Assembly (NCBI RefSeq): GCF_047300855.1
Contig: NZ_CP170197.1
Span: 2,356,001 to 2,420,000, forward strand
Origin: Sulfuriferula sp047300855
GTDB taxonomy: Bacteria; Pseudomonadota; Gammaproteobacteria; Burkholderiales; Sulfuriferulaceae
Length of the DNA: 64,000 bases
Direction of reading: 5' to 3'
Of this stretch, positions 52,986-60,629 are shown one piece after another. A program made the translations under genes and the position numbers. The first letter of the stretch is position 1. Each line of letters opens with the position of its first letter. Below the pieces are notes generated by a model. That model saw only the letters and a list, made by a program, of their open reading frames with translations. It was not told where the DNA came from and did no database searches.

Positions 52986-53513
52986 ATGCAGAAACATATC
53001 CTGCTTGCGGAAAAGTTTTGTCAAGGAGAGTACGAATGTGACGTTGACGACAAAATGTGGCGATCCGTCTTTGAATACATGTTGAATAACTCGCACTCCA
53101 TGCCTTTCGATAAACCAAACGTTCATACGCTTTGGACCGTCAATGGTGGTCACTTAAGAAGAAAAATCAAAGACGATGATCTCATCTTGTCTGTACTAGA
53201 GATCGCTTTGCCTGGGTACTCAGGAAAGGGCCTTATCCTGTATAGGGGGGAGTGTCGTTTTTTGTATGATGAAAATAAGATTGGTTTCTGTTGGACGCCA
53301 GAGATTGATGTCGCATTGATGTTTGCATCCGGTCTAAATTCATTGGAGTCTGGCGGGGTATTGCTTAAGGCTTATGCTCCACCATCGGCAATAATGGCTA
53401 GCCCAAATGATCATAGTGCCAAACAAATGCGTGAGTTCGAATATACGTGTAACCCTCACTTACTTCTGGATGTTGAAGTTGTGAGGCTCTTTGAAAAACA
53501 ACCGAGATATTGA
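52986..53513 (+). CDS. Cassette-encoded ADP-ribosyltransferase-like protein
   Basis: This 175-residue protein is AT-richer than its surroundings. LILYRGE (Arg 88) is followed by GFCWTPEIDVALMFA (100–114) and MREFEYTCNP (148–157, Glu 150 and 152). That order, YRG, then a Ser/Trp-Thr strand with A-x-x-FA, then an ExE-like acid region, is the ART-fold pattern also seen in DraT in this window. No toxin-immunity partner or secretion signal is visible. The gene begins nine bases after a core site and ends eight bases before an inverse core, so it is a gene cassette. The enzymatic call is tentative. Confidence 0.55.
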   Translation: MQKHILLAEKFCQGEYECDVDDKMWRSVFEYMLNNSHSMPFDKPNVHTLWTVNGGHLRRKIKDDDLILSVLEIALPGYSGKGLILYRGECRFLYDENKIGFCWTPEIDVALMFASGLNSLESGGVLLKAYAPPSAIMASPNDHSAKQMREFEYTCNPHLLLDVEVVRLFEKQPRY

Positions 53514-53521
53514 CGCGTAAT

Positions 53522-53541
53522 GCCTAACAAGCGTTTGGAAT
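53522..53541 (+). repeat. Truncated attC site after the ART-like cassette
   Basis: The inverse core GCCTAAC (53522–53528) and adjoining AAGCGTTTGG are the left part of an attC. The matching right half with GTTRRRY is not found in the next 120 bases. The break coincides with ACGGGGACAGACC, a sequence that looks like the border of another element. Confidence 0.6.
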
Positions 53542-54058
53542 AAACGGGGACAGACCACGGTTTCATTGTTGTTTGAAGGTCGGTTAATGGCACATCTCAG
53601 CCCTTGGTGTCACTCGCACTCCTTACGTCATCCTGATCATCCTGTCCGATAGCTTTGCCGCTTCTCCAGGTCAACAAGCCAGCACTGGAACCAGCAATAA
53701 CCCCATCGCAATCCTGCCCGCTTCTCAGTATCTTTCCACGGCCATATCCGTGATTGACCGCTATGGTCTGCACAGCAAAAACCGGATTTAAGCTGCACAA
53801 CTGCCATCACCGAACGTGATTATCAGAACATCAAATTCGGTGGCCACACTCTCCTGGCCAGATGAAATTGACAGGCAATGATTCGTCGGCAATGACAGCT
53901 GCGCCGCAGCCGAAGGCGACGGTCATCCCTCGCCGCTGTTTTCTCCAACACGCACGATTCGGCAGGAGGCGTAGGGCTCAGGGGGAAAGGTCCACGACGG
54001 AGATGCCATCCAACGAACCTGCAATCCGCTGCCGGCGCTCATGATTGCGCTGTACTTC
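53542..54058. other. Gene-free, scrambled spacer
   Basis: These 517 bases lie between the cassette end and the diguanylate cyclase gene. Short open frames exist on both strands but none has a ribosome site or a recognisable product. The beginning (GGGGACAGACCACGG) resembles transposon border sequence; the rest looks like decayed DNA. Confidence 0.45.
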
Positions 54059-55825
54059 CTATATCGGCTCATGTGTGGCCAACCGGTTCCTTCCGGCTTT
54101 TTTGGCCTGATACAAGAAATTGTCCGCCATGGAAATCATGGCATCAAGGTTTTGATGTTGCGTGTCACTCTGTACCACGCCGAAACTCGCGGTAATCCTG
54201 ATCTCGTAATTTTCATGTTGCAGGCGAAGCGCCGCAATGTCGGTTCTTAATCGCTCTGCGATCAGGATCGCATCCTGGCCTCCGGTTTCAGGAAGCAGCA
54301 GGATGAATTCCTCGCCACCCCAGCGGGTGATAACGTCTTGCTTTCTGCAGGTTGATTTCAAGATATCCGCCACTGCTATCAGCGCTTTATCACCGCAGGC
54401 ATGACCATACTCATCGTTGATGAGTTTGAAATGGTCCAGATCAAACATGATCATCGACAGGTCGCGATCATGTCGCTGTGCGATGTTCCAGATAGGGGTT
54501 ACTTTGTCGCGAAAGGCGCGCCGATTGTTGATGCCGGTCAAGGGATCCAACGCAGCCATTTGCTCAGCATGGGACATGGCCGCCTGTGCGTTTCGGAACT
54601 GATAGGTAAGCGCCAGCGCCAGCAGGATTGCATCGAGCAGCATGCCCAGATCGACGGCCCGGAATGTCCAGATAGTGAATGGAACATACCCCCAGACAGC
54701 CAGAGTGGTAATTAAGGCGCCCACCATGGCCGAAATGGCAGCGAGCAGAAAATAACGCGCGAATTTTTGCCCGGCTCGCAGCGATATCCCGCCCAAATAC
54801 AACATGATGCCACTGAACAGCAACGCGAACGTAAAGGCAAGCAATAAGGCATCGCGCTGACTATTAAAAAGAATTGCCAGCAACATCAGGATGCCAACCA
54901 AACCCAGATAAGCAAGCACGGCTTTGAACACGTGCGCAAAATGCTTGCGGATGTCCAGAAATTTCAGTGCAAACAACAGGCCGCTTGCCCCATACAGTGT
55001 CATGAGAATGGGATTGGACCACTGCTCCCAACGCGTGCCCCTCGGCCATAGCCATTCGAAACCATGTCCGGTATAGGAAATATTCATCAGCAGAAACGCG
55101 CCCAAATAGATGGAATAAAGGATGTATCGATCATCCTTCAATCCAACATAGAGCATGGCGTTGTAAATCATCAGGGCAGCCAGAAACCCATACAAAAATC
55201 CATAACTGTAATCCTGAATTTTGGCCTGTATTCTCGCCTGCTCCGGTGACATCAGGTAGATCGGAAGAACCATGGGGTCAGGTGTTTGCACGCGGATAAA
55301 TACATCACTCAGGCCGGGAGCAAAGGCGTGGTCAAACACAAAAAAACGATTATCGATGGGGCGTTCCGCAAAGTTTTCTCTGTCGCCTACCCGAAATCCA
55401 GCCTCCGTTTTACCATCATGACGAAAATAGATATCAATATGATCGAGCCAGGCCGTCGCAATCGATAATCTCTGTCGTACTGGTTGAAGTGTTTTATTTT
55501 CAACGCTGAAATGTATCCAGACCGGTTTGGAACCAATACCGAAATTCAGTACGGATTTGTCGCTGGGTGAAAACCCGCCTGAGTCGAAGGCATTGACAGC
55601 CCCGTCCAAAGGCAGCCTGCCGTTGGTTTCACGAAAAAAACTCGTGAATATTCCAATGGGGCTCAGATGGGTTACGTTTAGCGGAACGGGGGCTGCGACG
55701 CCCACTGCAATACAAGACTTCATCAACAAAAGCAGTGGCAGGAAGAGTCTGAATTTTATTGTGTAAATGGCAACGTCCCCTATCGGTTGTCCAAATCTGA
55801 TTCTACGGCAGCACCCTGGCTGCAC
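54059..55825 (-). CDS. 7TM-DISM GGDEF diguanylate cyclase
   Basis: This is a membrane c-di-GMP synthase of up to 588 residues. It has an N-terminal signal segment (KFRLFLPLLLLMKSC), a periplasmic 7TMR-DISMED2 sensor domain, seven membrane helices (about residues 215–410) and a GGDEF domain with RWGGEEFILLLPE as active site. The product-inhibition motif RKQD lies five residues before it, and YGHACGDKALIAVADILKS is intact, so it should be active. The start is unclear. The open frame begins with GTG at 55825; a signal peptide is best explained by a start near 55768, where AGGGGA precedes an ATT codon, and the first ATG is at 55723. It lies alone. Confidence 0.88.
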   Translation of the reverse strand: MQPGCCRRIRFGQPIGDVAIYTIKFRLFLPLLLLMKSCIAVGVAAPVPLNVTHLSPIGIFTSFFRETNGRLPLDGAVNAFDSGGFSPSDKSVLNFGIGSKPVWIHFSVENKTLQPVRQRLSIATAWLDHIDIYFRHDGKTEAGFRVGDRENFAERPIDNRFFVFDHAFAPGLSDVFIRVQTPDPMVLPIYLMSPEQARIQAKIQDYSYGFLYGFLAALMIYNAMLYVGLKDDRYILYSIYLGAFLLMNISYTGHGFEWLWPRGTRWEQWSNPILMTLYGASGLLFALKFLDIRKHFAHVFKAVLAYLGLVGILMLLAILFNSQRDALLLAFTFALLFSGIMLYLGGISLRAGQKFARYFLLAAISAMVGALITTLAVWGYVPFTIWTFRAVDLGMLLDAILLALALTYQFRNAQAAMSHAEQMAALDPLTGINNRRAFRDKVTPIWNIAQRHDRDLSMIMFDLDHFKLINDEYGHACGDKALIAVADILKSTCRKQDVITRWGGEEFILLLPETGGQDAILIAERLRTDIAALRLQHENYEIRITASFGVVQSDTQHQNLDAMISMADNFLYQAKKAGRNRLATHEPI

Positions 55826-55880
55826 TCATCGCGTAGACAACCACGATTAATAGCCCGGAATTCCAGCCCTATTAAGCTGT

Positions 55881-56054
55881 CTATTTTGAGAATCGATGCG
55901 GGATATTCTTGAGCCTCGCTGCGTCGCGCTTGGCGCTTGCGCATTTGCTGCAGCACCAGCGATCATTTCCCTTTGAGTCCTTCACCTTCTCGCCCTGGGC
56001 ACCCGCTGGATGATGCCGGGCACAACCATAGCAGAATATTTTTTCAGCTGACAA
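55881..56054 (-). CDS. Tiny Cys-rich probable zinc protein, TTG start
   Basis: This is a 57-residue frame beginning SAEKIFCYGCARHHP, with WCCSKCASAKRDAARLK near the end. The CxxC and CCxxC pairs about 25 residues apart suggest one zinc knuckle or treble clef. A very strong GGAGGGG site lies just before the TTG, and an in-frame stop sits immediately upstream. It is too short for routine gene callers. It resembles small Cys-rich proteins with an FCYxC-HHP start known from proteobacterial genomes, function unknown. Confidence 0.5.
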   Translation of the reverse strand: MSAEKIFCYGCARHHPAGAQGEKVKDSKGNDRWCCSKCASAKRDAARLKNIPHRFSK

Positions 56055-56495
56055 TTACCCCTCCCTTGTTGCATTGCCTGGGATACCGAATCTTTCGATA
56101 ATCATGTCTGCTACCCGGCCTTTGCAGGCATGCACAGCATGCAAAAATGCGGTTACCCGGAAGGCGAGCTGGTGTTTCCGACCCGCAAGCGATTGTCATC
56201 GTCCGCCATCGAAAGTCCGTTCAGCCAGCGAAAGCGGTCCCCAACGTTTACCAAGTACGCCATGATAACGCGCTCGCGAGAAGTAATTGCACCTGTGGGC
56301 AGGCAAATCATTCCAGTTTCAGACTGAGCCACAAAATAAAACCTTTCTCCAAATCCTGCGAGCAAAGTACAATCCCGCGTCCAGAAGTGTTGAAAAGACG
56401 TGTTTTCAGAAGCCGCATGCTGAAAATTGCGAGTGACGCGGATCACATGCGGTTATCTGTTTTCTTAATCACACCCCACAGCGTTAGGAGAAGCA
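56055..56495. other. Spacer upstream of the FadL-type gene
   Basis: These 441 bases hold no gene I can support. A plus-strand frame with CTACKNAV has no ribosome site, and a 97-codon minus-strand frame has no recognisable product. The promoter of the outer-membrane protein gene should be here; AGGAG lies just before its ATG. Confidence 0.45.
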
Positions 56496-57650
56496 ATGCA
56501 ACTGAACAAACTCACTGCCACGATGGCAGCGGTGGGACTGTTTGTGCCCGGTCTGGCCCTGGCCACCAACGGCATGCTCATGGAAGGCTATGGGCCCATC
56601 GCCGCAGGCATGGGCGGCGCGGCCATGGCCTATGACAACGGCAACGCTGCGATGGCGAACAACCCAGCCACTCTCGGTCTGATGGAACAAGGCAGCCGGG
56701 TGGACGCGATGCTGGGTTTTGTTGGCCCTGATGTGTCGGCCCCAGGGACGATGGGAAAATCCAAAGCGGACGCCTTCTACATGCCGGCCTTCGGTTATGT
56801 GAAAAAACAGGGCAAGCTGGCCTACGGTGCTGGTCTTTATGGGCAAGGCGGTATGGGCACCGAGTACGCCAATGGCGACATGGCGCAAGTGAGCGTGGGA
56901 CGGGTGATTTTCCCGCTGGCCTACAGCGTCAATGACCGTTTCAACGTGGGCGGAAGCATTGATATTGTCTGGGCAGGCATGGACTTGGTGGCTAGCCAGG
57001 CCGGCATCAGTTTCAAGGATGGCAGCAACTACACTGGCGCCGCCAAGGGTTACAGTCTGGCTGGCAAGCTCGGCTTCACCTACAAGCTTAACAATGCGCT
57101 CACTGTCGGTGGCGTATACCAGACCGCCGCCAATCTGCCCGATCTCAAGGATGGTACTTACAAGGTTAAAGGCTTCGACATGCCCCCCATCCTTGGCCTG
57201 GGCCTGTCATGGCAGGCGAATGACCGGCTTATGATCGCAGCCGACGTCAAGGACGTGATGTGGAACAGCAGCATGAATACGGTGACCATTTACAGGAATG
57301 GCGCTGTCGTCGCTCCATTCCAGCAGGACTGGAACGACCAGATCGTGCTGGCGATGGGTCTGTCCTACAAGCTTAACGATGCTTTGACCGGCCGCATTGG
57401 CTATAACTACGCCAAGAATCCAATCCCGAATCAATTCATTAACTACCTGTGGCCGGCGGACGCCGAAAATCACTACACGGGGGGCTTCGGTTATGCCTTC
57501 AACAAGCAGTCCGCGTTCAATTTCGCGCTGAGCTATGTTCCGAAAGTGTCGGTGACGGGTACGGGCGCCGCCATGCCCGCCGGGAACGGCGGCATGCAGA
57601 TCGATCACAGTCAGGTGAACTGGCAAATGATGTACAGCTACAAGTTCTGA
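56496..57650 (+). CDS. OmpP1/FadL/TodX-family outer membrane protein
   Basis: This 384-residue beta-barrel transporter is of the FadL type, which takes up long-chain fatty acids or aromatic and other hydrophobic compounds. It starts with a signal peptide (LTATMAAVGLFVPGLALA, cut before TNGM). The mature start TNGMLMEGYGPIAAGMGGAA and the NPATLGLMEQGSRVD segment are the family's conserved N-terminal plug region. It ends with MMYSYKF, a typical barrel end with C-terminal Phe. The substrate is unknown. It is flanked by the cyclase gene and the resumed nif segment. Confidence 0.88.
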   Translation: MQLNKLTATMAAVGLFVPGLALATNGMLMEGYGPIAAGMGGAAMAYDNGNAAMANNPATLGLMEQGSRVDAMLGFVGPDVSAPGTMGKSKADAFYMPAFGYVKKQGKLAYGAGLYGQGGMGTEYANGDMAQVSVGRVIFPLAYSVNDRFNVGGSIDIVWAGMDLVASQAGISFKDGSNYTGAAKGYSLAGKLGFTYKLNNALTVGGVYQTAANLPDLKDGTYKVKGFDMPPILGLGLSWQANDRLMIAADVKDVMWNSSMNTVTIYRNGAVVAPFQQDWNDQIVLAMGLSYKLNDALTGRIGYNYAKNPIPNQFINYLWPADAENHYTGGFGYAFNKQSAFNFALSYVPKVSVTGTGAAMPAGNGGMQIDHSQVNWQMMYSYKF

Positions 57651-57739
57651 TCCGCGTGTTGGCCAGCCACGCCTTGTATCCCAACTTCGGGTTTCAGTAT
57701 CAATAGTCATTGGCTAGTGATCGGTGAATGGCTGGAACT

Positions 57740-57921
57740 GGCACAAGCTTCTGGAGAGCGACAAAAATCTGCCTGCGCCGGGGGGTCGTCGAGAATGAGG
57801 CGCAGGCCGCCTGCTTTCCCGCATCCGGCTTGAAGTCATGCTCCTGGGTGGAGAGTTCGCCCAGCAGCTTCTGCAACGCGGCGAGGTCGTCAAAACCGGC
57901 GGTGCCGATCTCGACGGGTAG
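57740..57921 (-). pseudogene. Decayed GNAT acetyltransferase fragment
   Basis: Downstream of the SIR2-like gene the minus strand reads LPVEIGTAGFDDLAALQKLL and GELSTQEHDFKPDAGKQAA, the usual first 40 residues of a GNAT N-acetyltransferase. The expected LRLILDDP then appears in the next frame and RRQIFVAL back in the first, implying two small frameshifts. The start codon is missing (CTA at the expected place) and the rest is lost. GNAT genes accompany SIR2-like genes in some nif clusters, as I recall. Confidence 0.45.
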
Positions 57922-57928
57922 CGCTGCG

Positions 57929-58795
57929 TCAGACCGCAACGGCCAGCTTTTCTGCTTCCTTTTCACCGGTCAGTAGTCGGGCGAATGCGTCCAGCGGCAT
58001 ATCGATGCGCTTGATGTTTTGCTCCGCCAGGAAACGCGCTTCGTTGCGGGTCAGTTCGCCCGGCAGCACCGCCCAGTGCAAATCGGAAGAGCGCTTCATG
58101 ATCTGGCGCGCGAAGGTACGCTCCAGCTGGTTGCGGAAGCGGCAGCCGAGAAAGAGGAAATGCCGACCGGTGCGCAACTGCTGCACGATGGCCGGGATTG
58201 GGGTCTGGATGTCGATCTCGGTGAGCACCTCGACGAAATCGGTGTCGGACACCAGGAAGTTTTTGGCTGGAGAAATCGAACCAAAAGGCTTGTAGAGCAG
58301 CGTGTCCCAGGTGTCCGCCTCGAACGGATCCGCCCGCATCCCGTCCGGCCTGAAGTAATGCACCCAGGTGCCGAAATGCTCGGACTGGCTCACCCCTTGC
58401 AGCTGCCCCCACAAGTTGTGCGGTTGTAGCGCCGTGGCCATCGCGTTGTCGTACCAGGCATCGACGATCAGCAAGGGCTTGCGCACGATGCTGGCCAGGT
58501 AGTCATGCAGGAATGTCGGGGGCGCCGCGACGGCGAAGGCTTCCTCCATATGCCCCACCAGGGTCTTGCGGTGCTTGAAGTTCTCGATGTACTGCGCCGT
58601 GGCGGTGAGGTTGCCGCGTATCTTGTGCGGCACGCTCGATTTCGCCACCAGCCGCTGTACCAGCGCCTCGGGAGAATTGGGAACCGGGCTTCCGCCCGGA
58701 ATCAGATCGAGCACTCCCGGCCCCAGATAGGGAACGATGCCGCCCTCTTCCAGGTGGGAAATAATCTCGCTCAGCAGGGCATTGGCCTTATCCAT
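57929..58795 (-). CDS. SIR2-like domain protein of the nif cluster
   Basis: This 288-residue protein has a SIR2-like Rossmann start (GGIVPYLGPGVLDLIPGGSP, about 14–33), LLIVDAWYDNAMATAL with the N-D pair typical of SIR2_2-type domains, and RHFLFLGCRFRNQLERTFAR near residue 225. Proteins of this kind bind NAD; many act in phage defence, but this one sits among nif genes. The ATG at 58795 has a GAGGAG site; the frame is open upstream but unconserved. Whether it hydrolyses NAD cannot be told. It is the last intact gene of this minus-strand nif run. Confidence 0.8.
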   Translation of the reverse strand: MDKANALLSEIISHLEEGGIVPYLGPGVLDLIPGGSPVPNSPEALVQRLVAKSSVPHKIRGNLTATAQYIENFKHRKTLVGHMEEAFAVAAPPTFLHDYLASIVRKPLLIVDAWYDNAMATALQPHNLWGQLQGVSQSEHFGTWVHYFRPDGMRADPFEADTWDTLLYKPFGSISPAKNFLVSDTDFVEVLTEIDIQTPIPAIVQQLRTGRHFLFLGCRFRNQLERTFARQIMKRSSDLHWAVLPGELTRNEARFLAEQNIKRIDMPLDAFARLLTGEKEAEKLAVAV

Positions 58796-58806
58796 GATCG
58801 CTCTCC

Positions 58807-59019
58807 TCAAGCCGCCGACGATTTCAGTTGCTCGACCTGCAGCTTCGGCAGGCGGAACAGCGCGCGTCCGCCGGACAGGGTCTCGTAGCAATCCGTGGTG
58901 GAACTGGCAAGCAGATTGAACCAGCCCTGCGCGCTCAACGCACCGGGACACTCGCCGATTGTCGCCACCGAGCCGTCAGGGGCAAAGCGCACGTGAATCA
59001 TGATTTGATCGTTTTCCAT
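58807..59019 (-). CDS. Small conserved-looking nif-cluster protein
   Basis: I do not recognise this 70-residue protein. It begins MENDQIMIHVRFAPDGSVAT with a beta-strand look, has IGECPGALSAQGWFNLLAS in the middle and a basic/hydrophobic end (GRALFRLPKLQVEQLK). An AAGGAG site precedes the ATG, and it lies 11 bases before the SIR2-like gene and 56 after the ferredoxin. That spacing makes a real operon gene likely. Confidence 0.65.
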   Translation of the reverse strand: MENDQIMIHVRFAPDGSVATIGECPGALSAQGWFNLLASSTTDCYETLSGGRALFRLPKLQVEQLKSSAA

Positions 59020-59075
59020 GGTGTGACTCCTTGTATGAATTTAAGAACCGGAACCGAAGCCCGGTCATGCCAGCG

Positions 59076-59363
59076 TCACAGCAATTCCACTGTCACGTTC
59101 TCGTTGCCCAGTTTCGCCTGGCAGGCCAGACGCGAATTCGAGCTGACGCCCACCAGGGTGTCGAGCTTGTCGTTTTCCAGACGCTGGGTTTTGGACAGGG
59201 TTTTGCGCCCTTCCGTGACGAAGATGTGGCAGGAGCCGCATTCGGCCTTGCCTTCGCACTTGTGCGCGATCTTCTCGCCGGCCGCGAGCAAGGCTTCGAG
59301 GATGCTCATGCCCTCGGTGGATGGGATGGTCTTGCCGGAAGGATTGATGGTTAACATGGGCAT
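59076..59363 (-). CDS. 2Fe-2S ferredoxin, nif-associated
   Basis: This is a 95-residue plant-type ferredoxin. Cys residues in HKCEGKAECGSCHIF (CX5CX2C) and RLACQAKL supply the four ligands. LTINPSGKTIPSTEGMSILE is the normal first strand region. It probably serves as electron carrier for nitrogenase or cluster assembly, since it lies between the DegT-like and SIR2-like genes and downstream of nifS/nifT. The ATG at 59363 has AAGGAGC upstream; the frame is open a further 16 codons. Confidence 0.9.
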   Translation of the reverse strand: MPMLTINPSGKTIPSTEGMSILEALLAAGEKIAHKCEGKAECGSCHIFVTEGRKTLSKTQRLENDKLDTLVGVSSNSRLACQAKLGNENVTVELL

Positions 59364-59471
59364 TGCATTGCTCCTTGGATGTTTGCTGAGTCGGATGTAA
59401 GTCATGGGCATCTCTGTAAATCAACTGCACTGCGGTTTCTAAAGCTGCGATTTCCAAAGTTGCCCGCCTGA

Positions 59472-60620
59472 TTAGTAGATCGCCGCACCCGCGCCGATGT
59501 TGATCGAGGCGTCCTTGGCGGTCTGCACGATGAAGCCCACCTGGGCTTCGTTCACATGCGCGTGGAAAGGCAAGGCAATGATGCGATCGGCCACTTTTTC
59601 CGTGACCTTGAAATCGCCCTTGCGATAGCCCAGCTGGGTGTAAAACGCCTGCAGATGTTGCGGCTGGCAGTACGCCGCGCCCTCGATTTTTTCGGTGTGC
59701 AGGTCGTTGACGATGGCGTCGCGGCTGCTTTTTGAAAAGCGCGTGCCGAGATGCACCAGATACAGAAACCAGTGCACTTCGGTCACATCCGGCCCGATAT
59801 ACGGATCCTTGATGCCTTCGAACGATTTGACGTAGTCGTAGTAAATCTGCTCGACCTGCTTGCGCCGCTCGAGAATCTGGTCGATACGCTGCAACTGGGT
59901 CAATCCCAGCGCCGCCGTCATCTCGTTCATGCCGGCCTGATACGGCACGCTGCCGCCGATCACCACGGAAAAACGCTCGTCCATCTTGCGGGTGCGCTGA
60001 TAGCGCAGCTTGCTCGCCAATTCGGCGTCGTCTGTCACCACCATGCCGCCTTCGCCGCAGGTGAGTGCGCTCGGCTGGGAAAAATCGAACACGGCGCAAT
60101 CGCCGAAGCCGCCGACTCGCCGTCCCTGATAAGTCGAGCCGATCGCTTCGGTGGAATCCTCGATCAGCCGCAGGCCATGCTTGCTGGCGATTTCACGCAG
60201 CGCCTGCCAGGGGGCGGGGTGGCCGTTGGTGTTGCCCGCCAGGATGGCGCGGGTGTGCGGCGTGATTTTGGTGACGACCTTGTCCGGCAACAGTGTGCCC
60301 GACCAGTACTCGATGTCGGCAAACACCGGGGTTGCGCCCGCCAGCACGATGGCATGGGCGATCTGATGCCAGCTGTAGGGCGAAGCAATGACCTCATCCC
60401 CCGGCCCGATGCCCATTGCCTTCAATGCCTGCAGCAGCCCCAGGGTACCGCTGGCCATTGCCACGCCATGCCTGCGGTCGGTGTACGCGGCAAAAGCGGA
60501 CTCGAATGAGGCGACCACCGACCCCTGGCTCAGGCGCGGTGAGATGAGCACGTCGCGCACTGCATCCAGTTCCTGTTGGCTGATGTCAGGGTCGGAAAGG
60601 GGAATCCAGCTTTGGTCCAT
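59472..60620 (-). CDS. DegT/DnrJ/EryC1/StrS-family protein lacking the PLP lysine
   Basis: This is a 382-residue fold-type I PLP protein of the sugar aminotransferase family. AMASGTLGLLQALKAMGIGP (about 54–73), GDEVIASPYSWH, LIEDSTEAIGSTYQGRRVGG with the PLP-binding Asp 155, and FDFSQPSALTCGEGGMV are recognisable. In the last motif the aldimine lysine of family members is Ser 184, so ordinary transamination looks impossible. Members of this family occur in nif clusters, with unknown function. It lies between the 2Fe-2S ferredoxin and the DUF6129-like gene, nine bases from the latter. Confidence 0.88.
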   Translation of the reverse strand: MDQSWIPLSDPDISQQELDAVRDVLISPRLSQGSVVASFESAFAAYTDRRHGVAMASGTLGLLQALKAMGIGPGDEVIASPYSWHQIAHAIVLAGATPVFADIEYWSGTLLPDKVVTKITPHTRAILAGNTNGHPAPWQALREIASKHGLRLIEDSTEAIGSTYQGRRVGGFGDCAVFDFSQPSALTCGEGGMVVTDDAELASKLRYQRTRKMDERFSVVIGGSVPYQAGMNEMTAALGLTQLQRIDQILERRKQVEQIYYDYVKSFEGIKDPYIGPDVTEVHWFLYLVHLGTRFSKSSRDAIVNDLHTEKIEGAAYCQPQHLQAFYTQLGYRKGDFKVTEKVADRIIALPFHAHVNEAQVGFIVQTAKDASINIGAGAAIY

Positions 60621-60629
60621 GGCGCGTCC

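Noticed and set aside
53597..53800. 67-codon minus-strand frame after the cassettes
   Set aside because: No ribosome site and no similarity; lies in decayed DNA.
56153..56446. 97-codon minus-strand frame upstream of the FadL-type gene
   Set aside because: No clear ribosome site and the product matches nothing I know; it covers the probable promoter region of the porin gene.
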